Part shown: piece by piece, positions 1-7,483 of the stretch | How positions within the stretch are numbered: position 1 is the first letter of the stretch | Layout of the letters: each line of letters starts with the position of its first letter | Origin: Gammaproteobacteria bacterium | Lineage (GTDB): Bacteria > Pseudomonadota > Gammaproteobacteria > SZUA-152 | NCBI GenBank assembly: GCA_024762755.1 | Contig: JANTGX010000002.1 | Coordinates: forward strand, 1 to 30,366 | DNA: 30,366 bases | Reading direction: 5' to 3' | The notes under the pieces: generated by a model | Database searches by the model: none | The model's input: only the letters and a program-made list of their open reading frames with translations | Told to the model about the DNA's origin: nothing | Program-made: the position numbers and the translations under genes

Positions 1-491
1 CGGTCGTCCCCCACATCCACCTCTTGCAGCGCGCCATTGGCCTGCGGCAGGAAGACCTGGCTGTGGGTCAGTCCGCGCTTGAGGCCCGGCGCGTAGTCCA
101 CCGTGAAACGGCCCTGGGTGAAGTGCACCCCCTCGATATTGCCCATGTGCCACGGCCCCTTGCGCACGTCCATCATCAGGCCCGGCTCGAAGCTCTGCCC
201 CTGGGCGATCTCCAGGTGGGCGTCGAGGTGGGTGAGGCGGCCGATGCCGGCCAGCAACACCAGGCCGAGCAGGCAGACGTGGAACACCAGCAGGCCCGGC
301 TGCCGATTGATCTTCGGGTTGGTGAGGATGGCCGCACTGAGATTGAGCGCCAGCAGGCCGAGGGGCACCACCAGCACCCAGATGGAGGTCTCGTCCGGGT
401 TGTCGTAACTGAGCGCGGCACCGATGCCGAGCAGCAGCATCCCCACCAGGGTCAGTTTGAGAGACGCCAGGGGGCGCAGGAATGAAAACAT
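1..491 (-). CDS. ResB-like cytochrome c biogenesis protein (3' end missing)
   Basis: This gene starts at an ATG (489-491, reading leftward) and runs off the left edge, so only about 163 N-terminal residues are visible. It opens with FSFLRPLASLKLTLVGMLLL, then two more hydrophobic segments (around residues 35-55 and 68-88), followed by a soluble part containing EIAQGQSFEPG and GPWHMGNIEGV. This layout fits the ResB/Ccs1 family, which works with CcsA/ResC in System II haem delivery to apocytochromes at the outer face of the inner membrane. The residues that would confirm ResB (the third and fourth membrane spans and the periplasmic His) lie outside the window. A maturation gene here suits the 35 haem sites encoded nearby on the same strand. 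A TATACT box at 527-532 could be its -10 element, but no convincing -35 is seen. Confidence 0.7.
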   Translation of the reverse strand, partial: MFSFLRPLASLKLTLVGMLLLGIGAALSYDNPDETSIWVLVVPLGLLALNLSAAILTNPKINRQPGLLVFHVCLLGLVLLAGIGRLTHLDAHLEIAQGQSFEPGLMMDVRKGPWHMGNIEGVHFTQGRFTVDYAPGLKRGLTHSQVFLPQANGALQEVDVGDD

Positions 492-613
492 GTAATACCT
501 AATCCAGACTCGTGTGGCGGGCCGGCAGTATAGCCCGGGCGGATGATGAATGAGCGTCGATGAGTGGGTGTCGCAGTGGATTCATGCGGCTTTCGTGGGC
601 ACAATCACACCCC

Positions 614-1873
614 ATGCAACAGGCCTTGCCCCCCCATTTCTACGTCTCCAGTTCCCTGCTTGTGACCACTGCCGCGCTGGCTGCGTTCCATCTCCTCGGC
701 CTGCATCGCGACTATGTCTTCCTGCCGGTGCTGGGACTGGCCGCGGTGTACGCCCTGGCCCATTTCGTCCAACAATGCCGCGGGCGCGGCGAGTTCTCCA
801 TCGACGGCAGTATGGCGCCGGGCCAGTTGCTGCGCCGTGCCCTCGCCCGTTACCTGGTGTGGCTGGTGGTGCTCTATGGGGGCTATCAACTCTACCTGGC
901 CGTCCCTTGGTATGCCGGCTGGGAGCACCAGGGCACCCACCGCCTGTTCGCCGAGTTCCTGCGCGTCTACCTGTGGGCCGGCCTGCCCTACTTCGCCCTC
1001 ACCCTCACCTTCAAGGCCTCTCGGCGCGAGGACTTCTACGACCCCGCCATCCGCATGCTGCACGTCGTGCGCCAGATCGGCCGCCAGCTCTGGCGGCGGC
1101 TGCGTCACGGCGACGGCTCTGTACCGCTATTGCGCGTCCTGCGCCGGCCCTACAACCGCAAGGTCTTTCTCAACCTGCTGATGCGCGCCTACTTCCTGCC
1201 GGTGATGGTGGAACAGGTGGCGCCGGCCAGCGTCGGCACCCTGCAGACCCTCTACGCCGGGCTCGACGGCGGCCAGTGGATCAACTGGATCCTGGCCCTC
1301 ATCGCCATGCTGTGGCTGATGGACATCTTCAACGCCAGCGTCGCCTACGCCCTGGAATCGCGCTGGCTGGAGAACCGCTCGCGCTCCATCGATCTCACCA
1401 TCGGCGGCTGGCTGGCCTGCCTGAGCTGCTATCCCCCACTCAACGAGCTCACCGGCTCGCTGTTCGCCTTCGCCCCCTTCGTCGCCAGCGGCCAACCCGG
1501 CGACCTGGTCTACGCCAGCCTCGGCCTGCTCATGGCACTCAAGGCCGCCGAGGCCGGCCTGCTCGCCGTGCACATCTACAGCGACGTCTCCCTCGGCCCC
1601 TCGGTGGCCAACATCACCCTGAAGAAACTGCAGACCCGCGGCCTCTACGGCCTGGTGCGCCACCCCGGCACGGTGAGCAAGCTCGCCCTGTGGCTGCTGC
1701 AATCGGCCTTCTATCGCCAGTTCTGGAGCGTCAAGCTTCTCTTCGGCTACCTCGGCTGGGGCACGATCTACGTGCTGCGTGCGTTGACCGAAGAGCGGCA
1801 TCTGTCCAAGTTCGCCGAATACCGCGCCTATCGAGAGAAGGTGCGCTATCGCTTCATTCCGGGGCTCTGGTGA
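614..1873 (+). CDS. Multi-spanning membrane protein with ICMT/phospholipid-methyltransferase-like C-terminus
   Basis: A 419-residue, strongly hydrophobic protein with many predicted membrane spans. The last 90 or so residues show the pattern of isoprenylcysteine carboxyl methyltransferase and phospholipid methyltransferase families: GLVRHPGTVSK, then EERHLSKFAEYRAYREKVRY and an IPG near the end, which in the family form the SAM-binding and catalytic end of the membrane fold. The N-terminal two thirds is not recognised. Starts at 560, 584 and 614 are in frame; 614 (MQQALPPH) was chosen because the first span follows at a normal distance, but no clear ribosome-binding site decides it. Its TGA overlaps the GTG of the next gene by a GTGA junction, so the two are probably translated together and may act in one pathway. 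The substrate is unknown. Confidence 0.6.
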   Translation: MQQALPPHFYVSSSLLVTTAALAAFHLLGLHRDYVFLPVLGLAAVYALAHFVQQCRGRGEFSIDGSMAPGQLLRRALARYLVWLVVLYGGYQLYLAVPWYAGWEHQGTHRLFAEFLRVYLWAGLPYFALTLTFKASRREDFYDPAIRMLHVVRQIGRQLWRRLRHGDGSVPLLRVLRRPYNRKVFLNLLMRAYFLPVMVEQVAPASVGTLQTLYAGLDGGQWINWILALIAMLWLMDIFNASVAYALESRWLENRSRSIDLTIGGWLACLSCYPPLNELTGSLFAFAPFVASGQPGDLVYASLGLLMALKAAEAGLLAVHIYSDVSLGPSVANITLKKLQTRGLYGLVRHPGTVSKLALWLLQSAFYRQFWSVKLLFGYLGWGTIYVLRALTEERHLSKFAEYRAYREKVRYRFIPGLW

Positions 1874-2583
1874 GATACTCATTGTCCCTGGCCTGCCTCC
1901 TCGTCATCCTCGCAGGATGCCGAGGCTTGCCTGGCGATACCGACGCCGGTGCCGACCTCGTCTATCTGGGGCACGCGCCGCCGCCCTCACGGCACCAGTT
2001 GTATCTCGTCCAGGGACTGCGATTCGAGGTTTTTCCCGGCGTCTTCCAACCCTCTCCAGACTCCCTCGCCTTGTTGCGGCACACCCACATCGTGCCTGGC
2101 GAGACGGTGCTCGACATGGGTACCGGCGCCGGTGTCCAGGCCGTCTTCGCCGCCCGGCGCGGGGCGCATGTCGTGGCGACCGACATCGAGCCCGCGGCGG
2201 TGGCCAACACCCGCCACAATGCCCAGCGACTGGGCGTGCCCGACAGCGTGGAAACCCGTCGAGGCGACCTGTTTGCCGCCCTTCGCCCGGGAGAGCGATT
2301 CGACGTCATCCTGTTCAACATCGAATACCCCAACAGCGATGCCGATCAGACGCTATGGCGAATCCATGAACGATTCTTCGCCGACGTGAAGCGCTTCCTG
2401 AGGCCCACCGGGCGCATCTACTACCAATTCGGCTTCCGTCACAATCAGGCCCACCTGCACACCATGCTGGATGAGAACGGGCTCTACATTGCCGCACAGC
2501 ACGAGGATCCGGCCGTACTCTCAGGTGAGTCGCTCATCACTTGCGAGATTCGCCCACGGCAACCCACGCCAGATCGGCCATAG
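1870..2583 (+). CDS. SAM-dependent methyltransferase-like protein with a lipoprotein signal
   Basis: A 237-residue protein starting at a GTG that overlaps the previous stop (GTGA). The N-terminus is one Arg, a hydrophobic stretch and the lipobox LAGC, which predicts a lipid-anchored exported protein. The rest looks like a class I Rossmann methyltransferase: motif I VLDMGTGAGVQAVFAA near residue 80, acidic end of strand 2 in VVATDIEP, and FDVILFNIEYP at motif IV, where many relatives have NPPY. SAM is normally absent from the periplasm, so an exported SAM enzyme is unexpected; the protein may have another use, or the N-terminus may act only as a membrane anchor. It converges with the beta-propeller gene on the other strand and the two coding regions overlap by 47 bp. 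Function unassigned. Confidence 0.65.
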   Translation: MRYSLSLACLLVILAGCRGLPGDTDAGADLVYLGHAPPPSRHQLYLVQGLRFEVFPGVFQPSPDSLALLRHTHIVPGETVLDMGTGAGVQAVFAARRGAHVVATDIEPAAVANTRHNAQRLGVPDSVETRRGDLFAALRPGERFDVILFNIEYPNSDADQTLWRIHERFFADVKRFLRPTGRIYYQFGFRHNQAHLHTMLDENGLYIAAQHEDPAVLSGESLITCEIRPRQPTPDRP

Positions 2584-4681
2584 GGCGCGACAACACCCTC
2601 TCACCCAGCCGTTGCAACTGCCCCTTTGCACTATCGAAGGCGTAGTGCCACAGACGCCGGCCATCCTGCGACAACACCCACAGGGATTTGCCCTCGACAT
2701 CCAGCCGCAGGGTCTTGGCCGGTGCGGGCAGGGCGAATTTCCGCCCCGCGCCGAGTGCGCCCAGCTCCGTCTCGATGGCGTGCAGCCGAATCTCCGGCTC
2801 GCCGCTGCTGGCCACCAACAGCCAACGCCCCGAGGGGTGCACCACCAGGCCTACCGGCTGATGCCCGGTGGCGAAGGGCGAACCCGGCAGGGCCGAGAGG
2901 GCGCCGGTCTGGTGATGGATGCCGTAGGCCGATATGTCGTCGTCACCGGCGTTGGCCACGAAGGCGTAGCGGCCATCGGGCGTTACCGCCAGGGCCGTGG
3001 GATGCTTGCCGGTAGCGAAGGGTGAGCCGTATTTCCGGCTGTCGATGAGCAGGGGCATGCGGCTGTCGAGGTAGCGGAAGACGTCGACACTGTCGTCCCC
3101 CGTGTTGACCACGAAGGCATAGCGTGCGGCGGGGTCGAGGGTCACCGACTGTGGACCGCGACCGGTACGCACCGGGGCACGCTGGATGGAGCGTGGGATG
3201 CCGCTGTCGCGGTCGATGGCATAGGCTAAGAGGGTGTCGTCGTCGTTCACCGTGTAGAGATACCAGCCGTTGACGTCCACGGCCATGGCACGCACCGGGT
3301 GACCGGTGGACAGCACACCGCCGGCCACCGGCACGGCCCCCTTGGCCGAGAGGGCCAGGGTGGTCACCCGCCCGCCCTCGGCGAGATAGGCGAAACGCCC
3401 GTGCGGCCCGGTCACCAGCGAGCGCCCCCGGCTCGCCGCCGGCAGGCGTGGCGCCGGTGTGGCACCCACCACCTCGAGCATCACCGCCCTGCCCTCCTGC
3501 ACGCCCAACAGGCGCGGCTCGGCCATCGCCGTGGGCAGGTCCTCCGCCAGCGCCAGGTCCCACGGACCGGGCCGGGTCTGCAGCCGTGGGCCTTGCCGCA
3601 GGGCGCCCGTCGGCGGGTCCACCGTGTGCAGCACGATGGCGTTGGCATCGTAGTGCGAGACATAGAGCCGATGGCCGTCGGCCGAGAACGTGAGCGCCAC
3701 CGGCCCCTTGGCGCCACTGGGAAAGGGCGAACCCGGCAGCGGCATCAGGGCCCCGCTTTCGGCGTCGATGGCATGTGCGGCGATCTCCGCCGAGGCGTAT
3801 TGCGCCACATAGAGCCAGCGGCCGCTGGGGTGCACCCGCAGGCGATAGGGGTTGAAACCGGTGTAGAAGGGGCTTCCCGCCATGGGCCGGGGGACGCCCG
3901 TGCGGGCATCGAGGCGGAAACCACTGACGCTGGCCGCCGCCCAGTTGGCCACGTAGAGGAAGCGCCCCGCCGGATCCATGGCCACGTCGTAGGGGATGCC
4001 GCCGGCGGTGGGCGGTACGTCTGCCATGCCCAGCGAGCGATAGTCGATGACCTCGCCATCGCTCACCGGAAAGGGCGAACCGGGTAGCGGGGAGAGCACA
4101 CCCGTGGCGGGGTCCACCGCATAGGCCGAGAGCGTGTTGGAATAGCCGTTGACGGCATAGACGAAGTGCCCCGAAGGGTGCATCACCAAGGCACGCGTGC
4201 GCTCACCGGCGACGTAGGGTGAGCCCGGCAGGGGCGTCAGTGCGCCGCTCTGCAAATCGAAGGCATAGCCGGCCACGCCGCTGAAACGGGCCGCCGCGTA
4301 GACGTAGCGTCCGCTGGGATGAAAGATCACGGCGAAGGGGGAGGTGGCCTGGGCCGGAAACGGCGAACCGGCCACCGGCGCCAACTCGCCGTCGTGCCGA
4401 TCGAGGCGGAAGACGGCGATGTTGCTGGCGGTCTTCGACGGCACCAGGACGAACTCCCCCGAAGGGTGGATGGCCACCGCGGGCGTGGCCTTGTCGAGGG
4501 GGAGATGGCCCAGGTGGCGCAGGCTGCCGTCGTCTTGCACACGATAACGGGAGAGGCTGAAATCCAGGCCGTTGACGCCAAAGGCAAAACCAGCGGCGAG
4601 GGCCTGGCCCGCCAGCAGCCCGAGCAAGAGGGCCGCCGCACCCCGGCGCAATACGCGACACACCCTGGCAGGCATCTTCAC
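2537..4681 (-). CDS. Secreted double beta-propeller (lactonase/YVTN-like) protein, copy 1
   Basis: A protein of 714 residues with an N-terminal signal peptide that ends around GQALA-A. The mature chain consists of repeated blades of about 40-50 residues, each with a pattern like HPSGRYVYAA followed by DxxTGxLxPLPGSPF. This matches the lactonase/YVTN beta-propeller superfamily. The number of blades and a linker near residues 370-400 suggest two propeller domains. No lactonase catalytic site could be assigned, so a structural or binding role is more likely than catalysis. It lies 6 bp after the stop of undecaheme copy 1, too close for its own promoter. A paralogue occupies the same position after undecaheme copy 2 (7484-9676), which implies a partnership with the cytochrome. 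The GTG at 4681 or the ATG at 4675 could be the start; neither has a clear Shine-Dalgarno. Confidence 0.85.
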   Translation of the reverse strand: MKMPARVCRVLRRGAAALLLGLLAGQALAAGFAFGVNGLDFSLSRYRVQDDGSLRHLGHLPLDKATPAVAIHPSGEFVLVPSKTASNIAVFRLDRHDGELAPVAGSPFPAQATSPFAVIFHPSGRYVYAAARFSGVAGYAFDLQSGALTPLPGSPYVAGERTRALVMHPSGHFVYAVNGYSNTLSAYAVDPATGVLSPLPGSPFPVSDGEVIDYRSLGMADVPPTAGGIPYDVAMDPAGRFLYVANWAAASVSGFRLDARTGVPRPMAGSPFYTGFNPYRLRVHPSGRWLYVAQYASAEIAAHAIDAESGALMPLPGSPFPSGAKGPVALTFSADGHRLYVSHYDANAIVLHTVDPPTGALRQGPRLQTRPGPWDLALAEDLPTAMAEPRLLGVQEGRAVMLEVVGATPAPRLPAASRGRSLVTGPHGRFAYLAEGGRVTTLALSAKGAVPVAGGVLSTGHPVRAMAVDVNGWYLYTVNDDDTLLAYAIDRDSGIPRSIQRAPVRTGRGPQSVTLDPAARYAFVVNTGDDSVDVFRYLDSRMPLLIDSRKYGSPFATGKHPTALAVTPDGRYAFVANAGDDDISAYGIHHQTGALSALPGSPFATGHQPVGLVVHPSGRWLLVASSGEPEIRLHAIETELGALGAGRKFALPAPAKTLRLDVEGKSLWVLSQDGRRLWHYAFDSAKGQLQRLGERVLSRPMADLAWVAVGESRK

Positions 4682-4687
4682 GGGCGG

Positions 4688-7309
4688 CTACGGCACACCG
4701 GAGCAGGCCTCCGAGCCGCTGACCATCCAACTCACCCCGGTGCGGCCGTTGCCCGGGGAGCCCCGTGAGCCACAATTGCCCGCCTGCCAATTGCCACTGG
4801 TGGCAAAACTGTAGACCTTGAGCGCGGCACGATTGTAATAGGGGCCGTTGACGTAGCCGGCGGTGGTGTTGTTGCGCACCTGGTTGCCGGTGGAGGCGAA
4901 GCCGCCCTCGGGGCCGACGTCGTTGAGGTTGACCAGGAAGTTCTTGTTCTTCCAGCCGTGGGGCACGGCCACGTGGCAGAGGTTACAGCGGAAGTTGCTC
5001 ACCTGCTGCACGTGGAAGCGGTGGAAATTACGTGCCAGCGTGAAACTGGGGCCGCACATCATGCCGCAGGAAGAGCCGCTAAATCCGCTGTCCAACGTGG
5101 TACCGGCGGTCGAGGCGTACTGCTCGTATTCATGGCACTTGAAGCACAGGTGGTCGTTGGAGGCGGTGTCCTCGCCGGTGCCCTGCCGCCCGGTGAAGTC
5201 GTTGGCGGCCGAGCCCGGCACGTTGCCGCTCCAGTCGCCCTTGAGCAGAAAGTAGTTGCTCGAGCCATGCGGCCCCCACACTGCGCCGTTCTCCTGACCG
5301 GGGTCCGGGTCCACGGTACCGATGCCGGTATTGGAACCGTGACAATCGGTGCAATACATGGTCTGCGTACCCACGGCGTTGTTGAAGGGAGTGATCCAGG
5401 CATTGGCATCGGCACCGCGTACACCGCCACCACCGACGGCGGCGGTTCGCCCCGTGTCGTTCATCACCGGATGCCAGGCACGGTGGTTGTTGGTACTGAA
5501 GAGGGGATCGGCACCGCCATCGGCGCCCAGCGACTGACCTTCCCCCTTGTGGGTGTCCGGCGAATTGTATTCCCGCGCCTGGTTGGTGTAGCGGGTCATG
5601 TGGTTGACCCCCGAGGGGGTGGTGGCGCTGCTGGCACCGAGGTCGGGCGGTGTGTCATAGGCATAGTTGGAGTGACACTTGAGGCACACCTGATATTCGC
5701 GCGTGAGATAGGTGGCGGTCACGGCGGTGTTGGTGCTGGTGCCGGGGTCGCCGCGCTTGACAACGAAGTCCGTGGGTTCTGTGTTGAAGTCGTTGTTGGC
5801 ATACACCGGCTCCACACCCCAGGCACCGCGCAACACGCCGGAGGCCAGATTGGTGTGCGGGGCGGCGTTGTCGTGGGTGTGGGTGCCGGCGGCGTCCATC
5901 ACGCCGTTGAGGTTGCTGTCGGTGAACAGGCGCCGGCGCACCACGCGATGGGGGTTGTGGCAGTCGGTGCATTCGGCGTGGCGGTTGTTCAGGCTGCCGC
6001 CGAGACTGGCCTTGCCCAGCAGGGCCTGGGACTCGATGAAGTCCTTGCCGCGCTGGGTCGTCTCGCGGCTGTCCAGGCCGACGGTGCCGATGTCGTGTCT
6101 TTCGCTGCCGGCGACCTGTTCCGTATTGCGGATGGGCATATGGAAGGCCATGTTGAAGTCGGTCTTGATGTCGGGCACCTCGGTGTTCAACCCCTGGCTG
6201 GTGAGGGTGCCGCCATCACTGGAATGGCAGGCGAAGCAGGTCTCCTCGATCGCCGGCTGGCCGCCGAGCTTTTCACCGTTGGGGCCGACGGGGCCGTCCA
6301 CGCCCTCACGCAGCAGGCGCCGCGAGCCGGTGACGGTATGGGTGTCGTGGCAGGCCAGGCAGGCGCTCTGCCAGACGGCGGTGGGGCCGGCCGGATCGGT
6401 ACTGTTGGGGAAATCGCGCAGGTTGGCGGCGGGATCGGTGTAGACCTCGTTGGCCACCTCGGCGGTGGCATGCGCCGAGCCGACCCACCCGGCCTTGTCG
6501 TGACAGGCCAGGCAGATGATGTCGTTGGTCTCGTTGAACACGCTGCTGGTGGGCGAGACCTGCTGAAAGCGGTTGAGGCGCAGAAACTTGATGCTCTTGG
6601 TGGGGTCGCTGGCGTCGCGGATATGCGGGTCATGACAACTGTTGCACTGGACCTCGGCGTTGTTGTTGTCCAGCGGCACCAGGGGGCTGGAGCCGGGCAG
6701 GCGCACACCGATGTGGGGCGTGGTCGCGGGGTCGCGCAGCTCGCCGTCCTTGCTCGCCAGGGTGCTGTCGAAGCGGAAGGAGATGGGATGGTCGTTGCTC
6801 AGGTCGGTGCCCAGTCGGCGGGTGTAGCCACTGTCGGCGCCCGAGGGGCCGGCCGGCATGGTGCCGTCGGCCTCGACCCCGGTCATGGCGATGTTGCCGG
6901 TGGCCATGGCGCCATTGAGCACGCGCACGGCGCCGACGGCGATGGTGCCGTCATGGCAGGAGAGACAGAGCTTGGAGACGCCGTTGGGCTGATCCAGGGG
7001 CACGCCCTCGGCGGTGGCGTCCAGGGAACCCGAATTGAAGGTGTTGTAGGTGGCGGTGGAGAGGTTGCGGTTCCACAGCGGGCCCTCACTGAGGTTGGCG
7101 CCATGGGGTGTGTGGCAGAACACGCACACCTCTTCCTCGCTCACCGCCTGCACATTGCGTGTCGCGGCGCTGGGATTGATGGACAGGTTGTGCTTGGTGT
7201 TGCGCACGTCCGAGACCCGGTTGGCGGGCAGGTCGGCGACGGCGCTGTTCATCCATGAAGCGGCAAGCAAAAAGATCACTAGCAGGGGGATTGCCGGGGT
7301 GTGCTTCAT
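4688..7309 (-). CDS. Undecaheme c-type cytochrome, copy 1
   Basis: A protein of 873 residues with a signal peptide (first 25 or so residues, ending SAVA-D) and eleven CXXCH sites, whose first Cys are at about residues 62, 115, 222, 266, 317, 358, 447, 542, 653, 722 and 775. Many extra histidines lie in short motifs that could be distal ligands (TKHNL, CHTPHG, NDHPIS, CHDPHI, CHNPHR, WGPHG, VPHGW). The first four sites follow the same order and motifs as the separate tetraheme protein at 21380-22324; the other seven form an extension. Four cysteines outside the haem sites (C748, C752, C846, C869) could form disulfides. There is no lipobox, so a secreted or surface-attached protein is inferred. 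A role as the large outer cytochrome of an extracellular electron conduit is inferred from haem number and neighbours. Confidence 0.9.
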   Translation of the reverse strand: MKHTPAIPLLVIFLLAASWMNSAVADLPANRVSDVRNTKHNLSINPSAATRNVQAVSEEEVCVFCHTPHGANLSEGPLWNRNLSTATYNTFNSGSLDATAEGVPLDQPNGVSKLCLSCHDGTIAVGAVRVLNGAMATGNIAMTGVEADGTMPAGPSGADSGYTRRLGTDLSNDHPISFRFDSTLASKDGELRDPATTPHIGVRLPGSSPLVPLDNNNAEVQCNSCHDPHIRDASDPTKSIKFLRLNRFQQVSPTSSVFNETNDIICLACHDKAGWVGSAHATAEVANEVYTDPAANLRDFPNSTDPAGPTAVWQSACLACHDTHTVTGSRRLLREGVDGPVGPNGEKLGGQPAIEETCFACHSSDGGTLTSQGLNTEVPDIKTDFNMAFHMPIRNTEQVAGSERHDIGTVGLDSRETTQRGKDFIESQALLGKASLGGSLNNRHAECTDCHNPHRVVRRRLFTDSNLNGVMDAAGTHTHDNAAPHTNLASGVLRGAWGVEPVYANNDFNTEPTDFVVKRGDPGTSTNTAVTATYLTREYQVCLKCHSNYAYDTPPDLGASSATTPSGVNHMTRYTNQAREYNSPDTHKGEGQSLGADGGADPLFSTNNHRAWHPVMNDTGRTAAVGGGGVRGADANAWITPFNNAVGTQTMYCTDCHGSNTGIGTVDPDPGQENGAVWGPHGSSNYFLLKGDWSGNVPGSAANDFTGRQGTGEDTASNDHLCFKCHEYEQYASTAGTTLDSGFSGSSCGMMCGPSFTLARNFHRFHVQQVSNFRCNLCHVAVPHGWKNKNFLVNLNDVGPEGGFASTGNQVRNNTTAGYVNGPYYNRAALKVYSFATSGNWQAGNCGSRGSPGNGRTGVSWMVSGSEACSGVP

Positions 7310-7393
7310 CGATACTCGCTTGGGCTGGTTGCAACGGTCCTCGAACGGCGGGCCGCCCGAAATGGAAAAGGTCTAAATCCGTTTAACGGCGCG

Positions 7394-7421
7394 ACCCGGC
7401 CATTCCTTTAGCCTGCCGGGT
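7394..7421 (-). repeat. Inverted repeat between the two cytochrome cassettes
   Basis: The 174-bp gap between the two [cytochrome + propeller] cassettes contains a perfect 7-bp inverted repeat, ACCCGGC and GCCGGGT, separated by 14 bp. There is no T-run after it in either direction, so it is a weak candidate for a terminator of the upstream cassette or for an operator. No convincing promoter for undecaheme copy 1 was seen in the rest of the gap. Confidence 0.3.
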
Positions 7422-7483
7422 GCGGACTGAGCGACACCGTGCGGCGCAGGGATTCTACAACATTGAGAGAGAAGGCGGCGCCC

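Noticed and set aside
24..485. A 153-codon plus-strand His/Gln-rich open frame at the left end
   Set aside because: Antisense to the ResB-like gene, whose minus-strand reading gives membrane segments and a normal N-terminus.
550..2583. A single 677-codon plus-strand gene
   Set aside because: The first 440 codons are out of frame with the real membrane protein at 614-1873; only the end, from 1870, is coding in this frame.
4958..7258. A 766-codon plus-strand open frame rich in Val, Gly and His
   Set aside because: It is the reverse complement of the undecaheme copy 1 coding region, with the composition expected of an antisense frame in GC-rich DNA and no recognisable domain.
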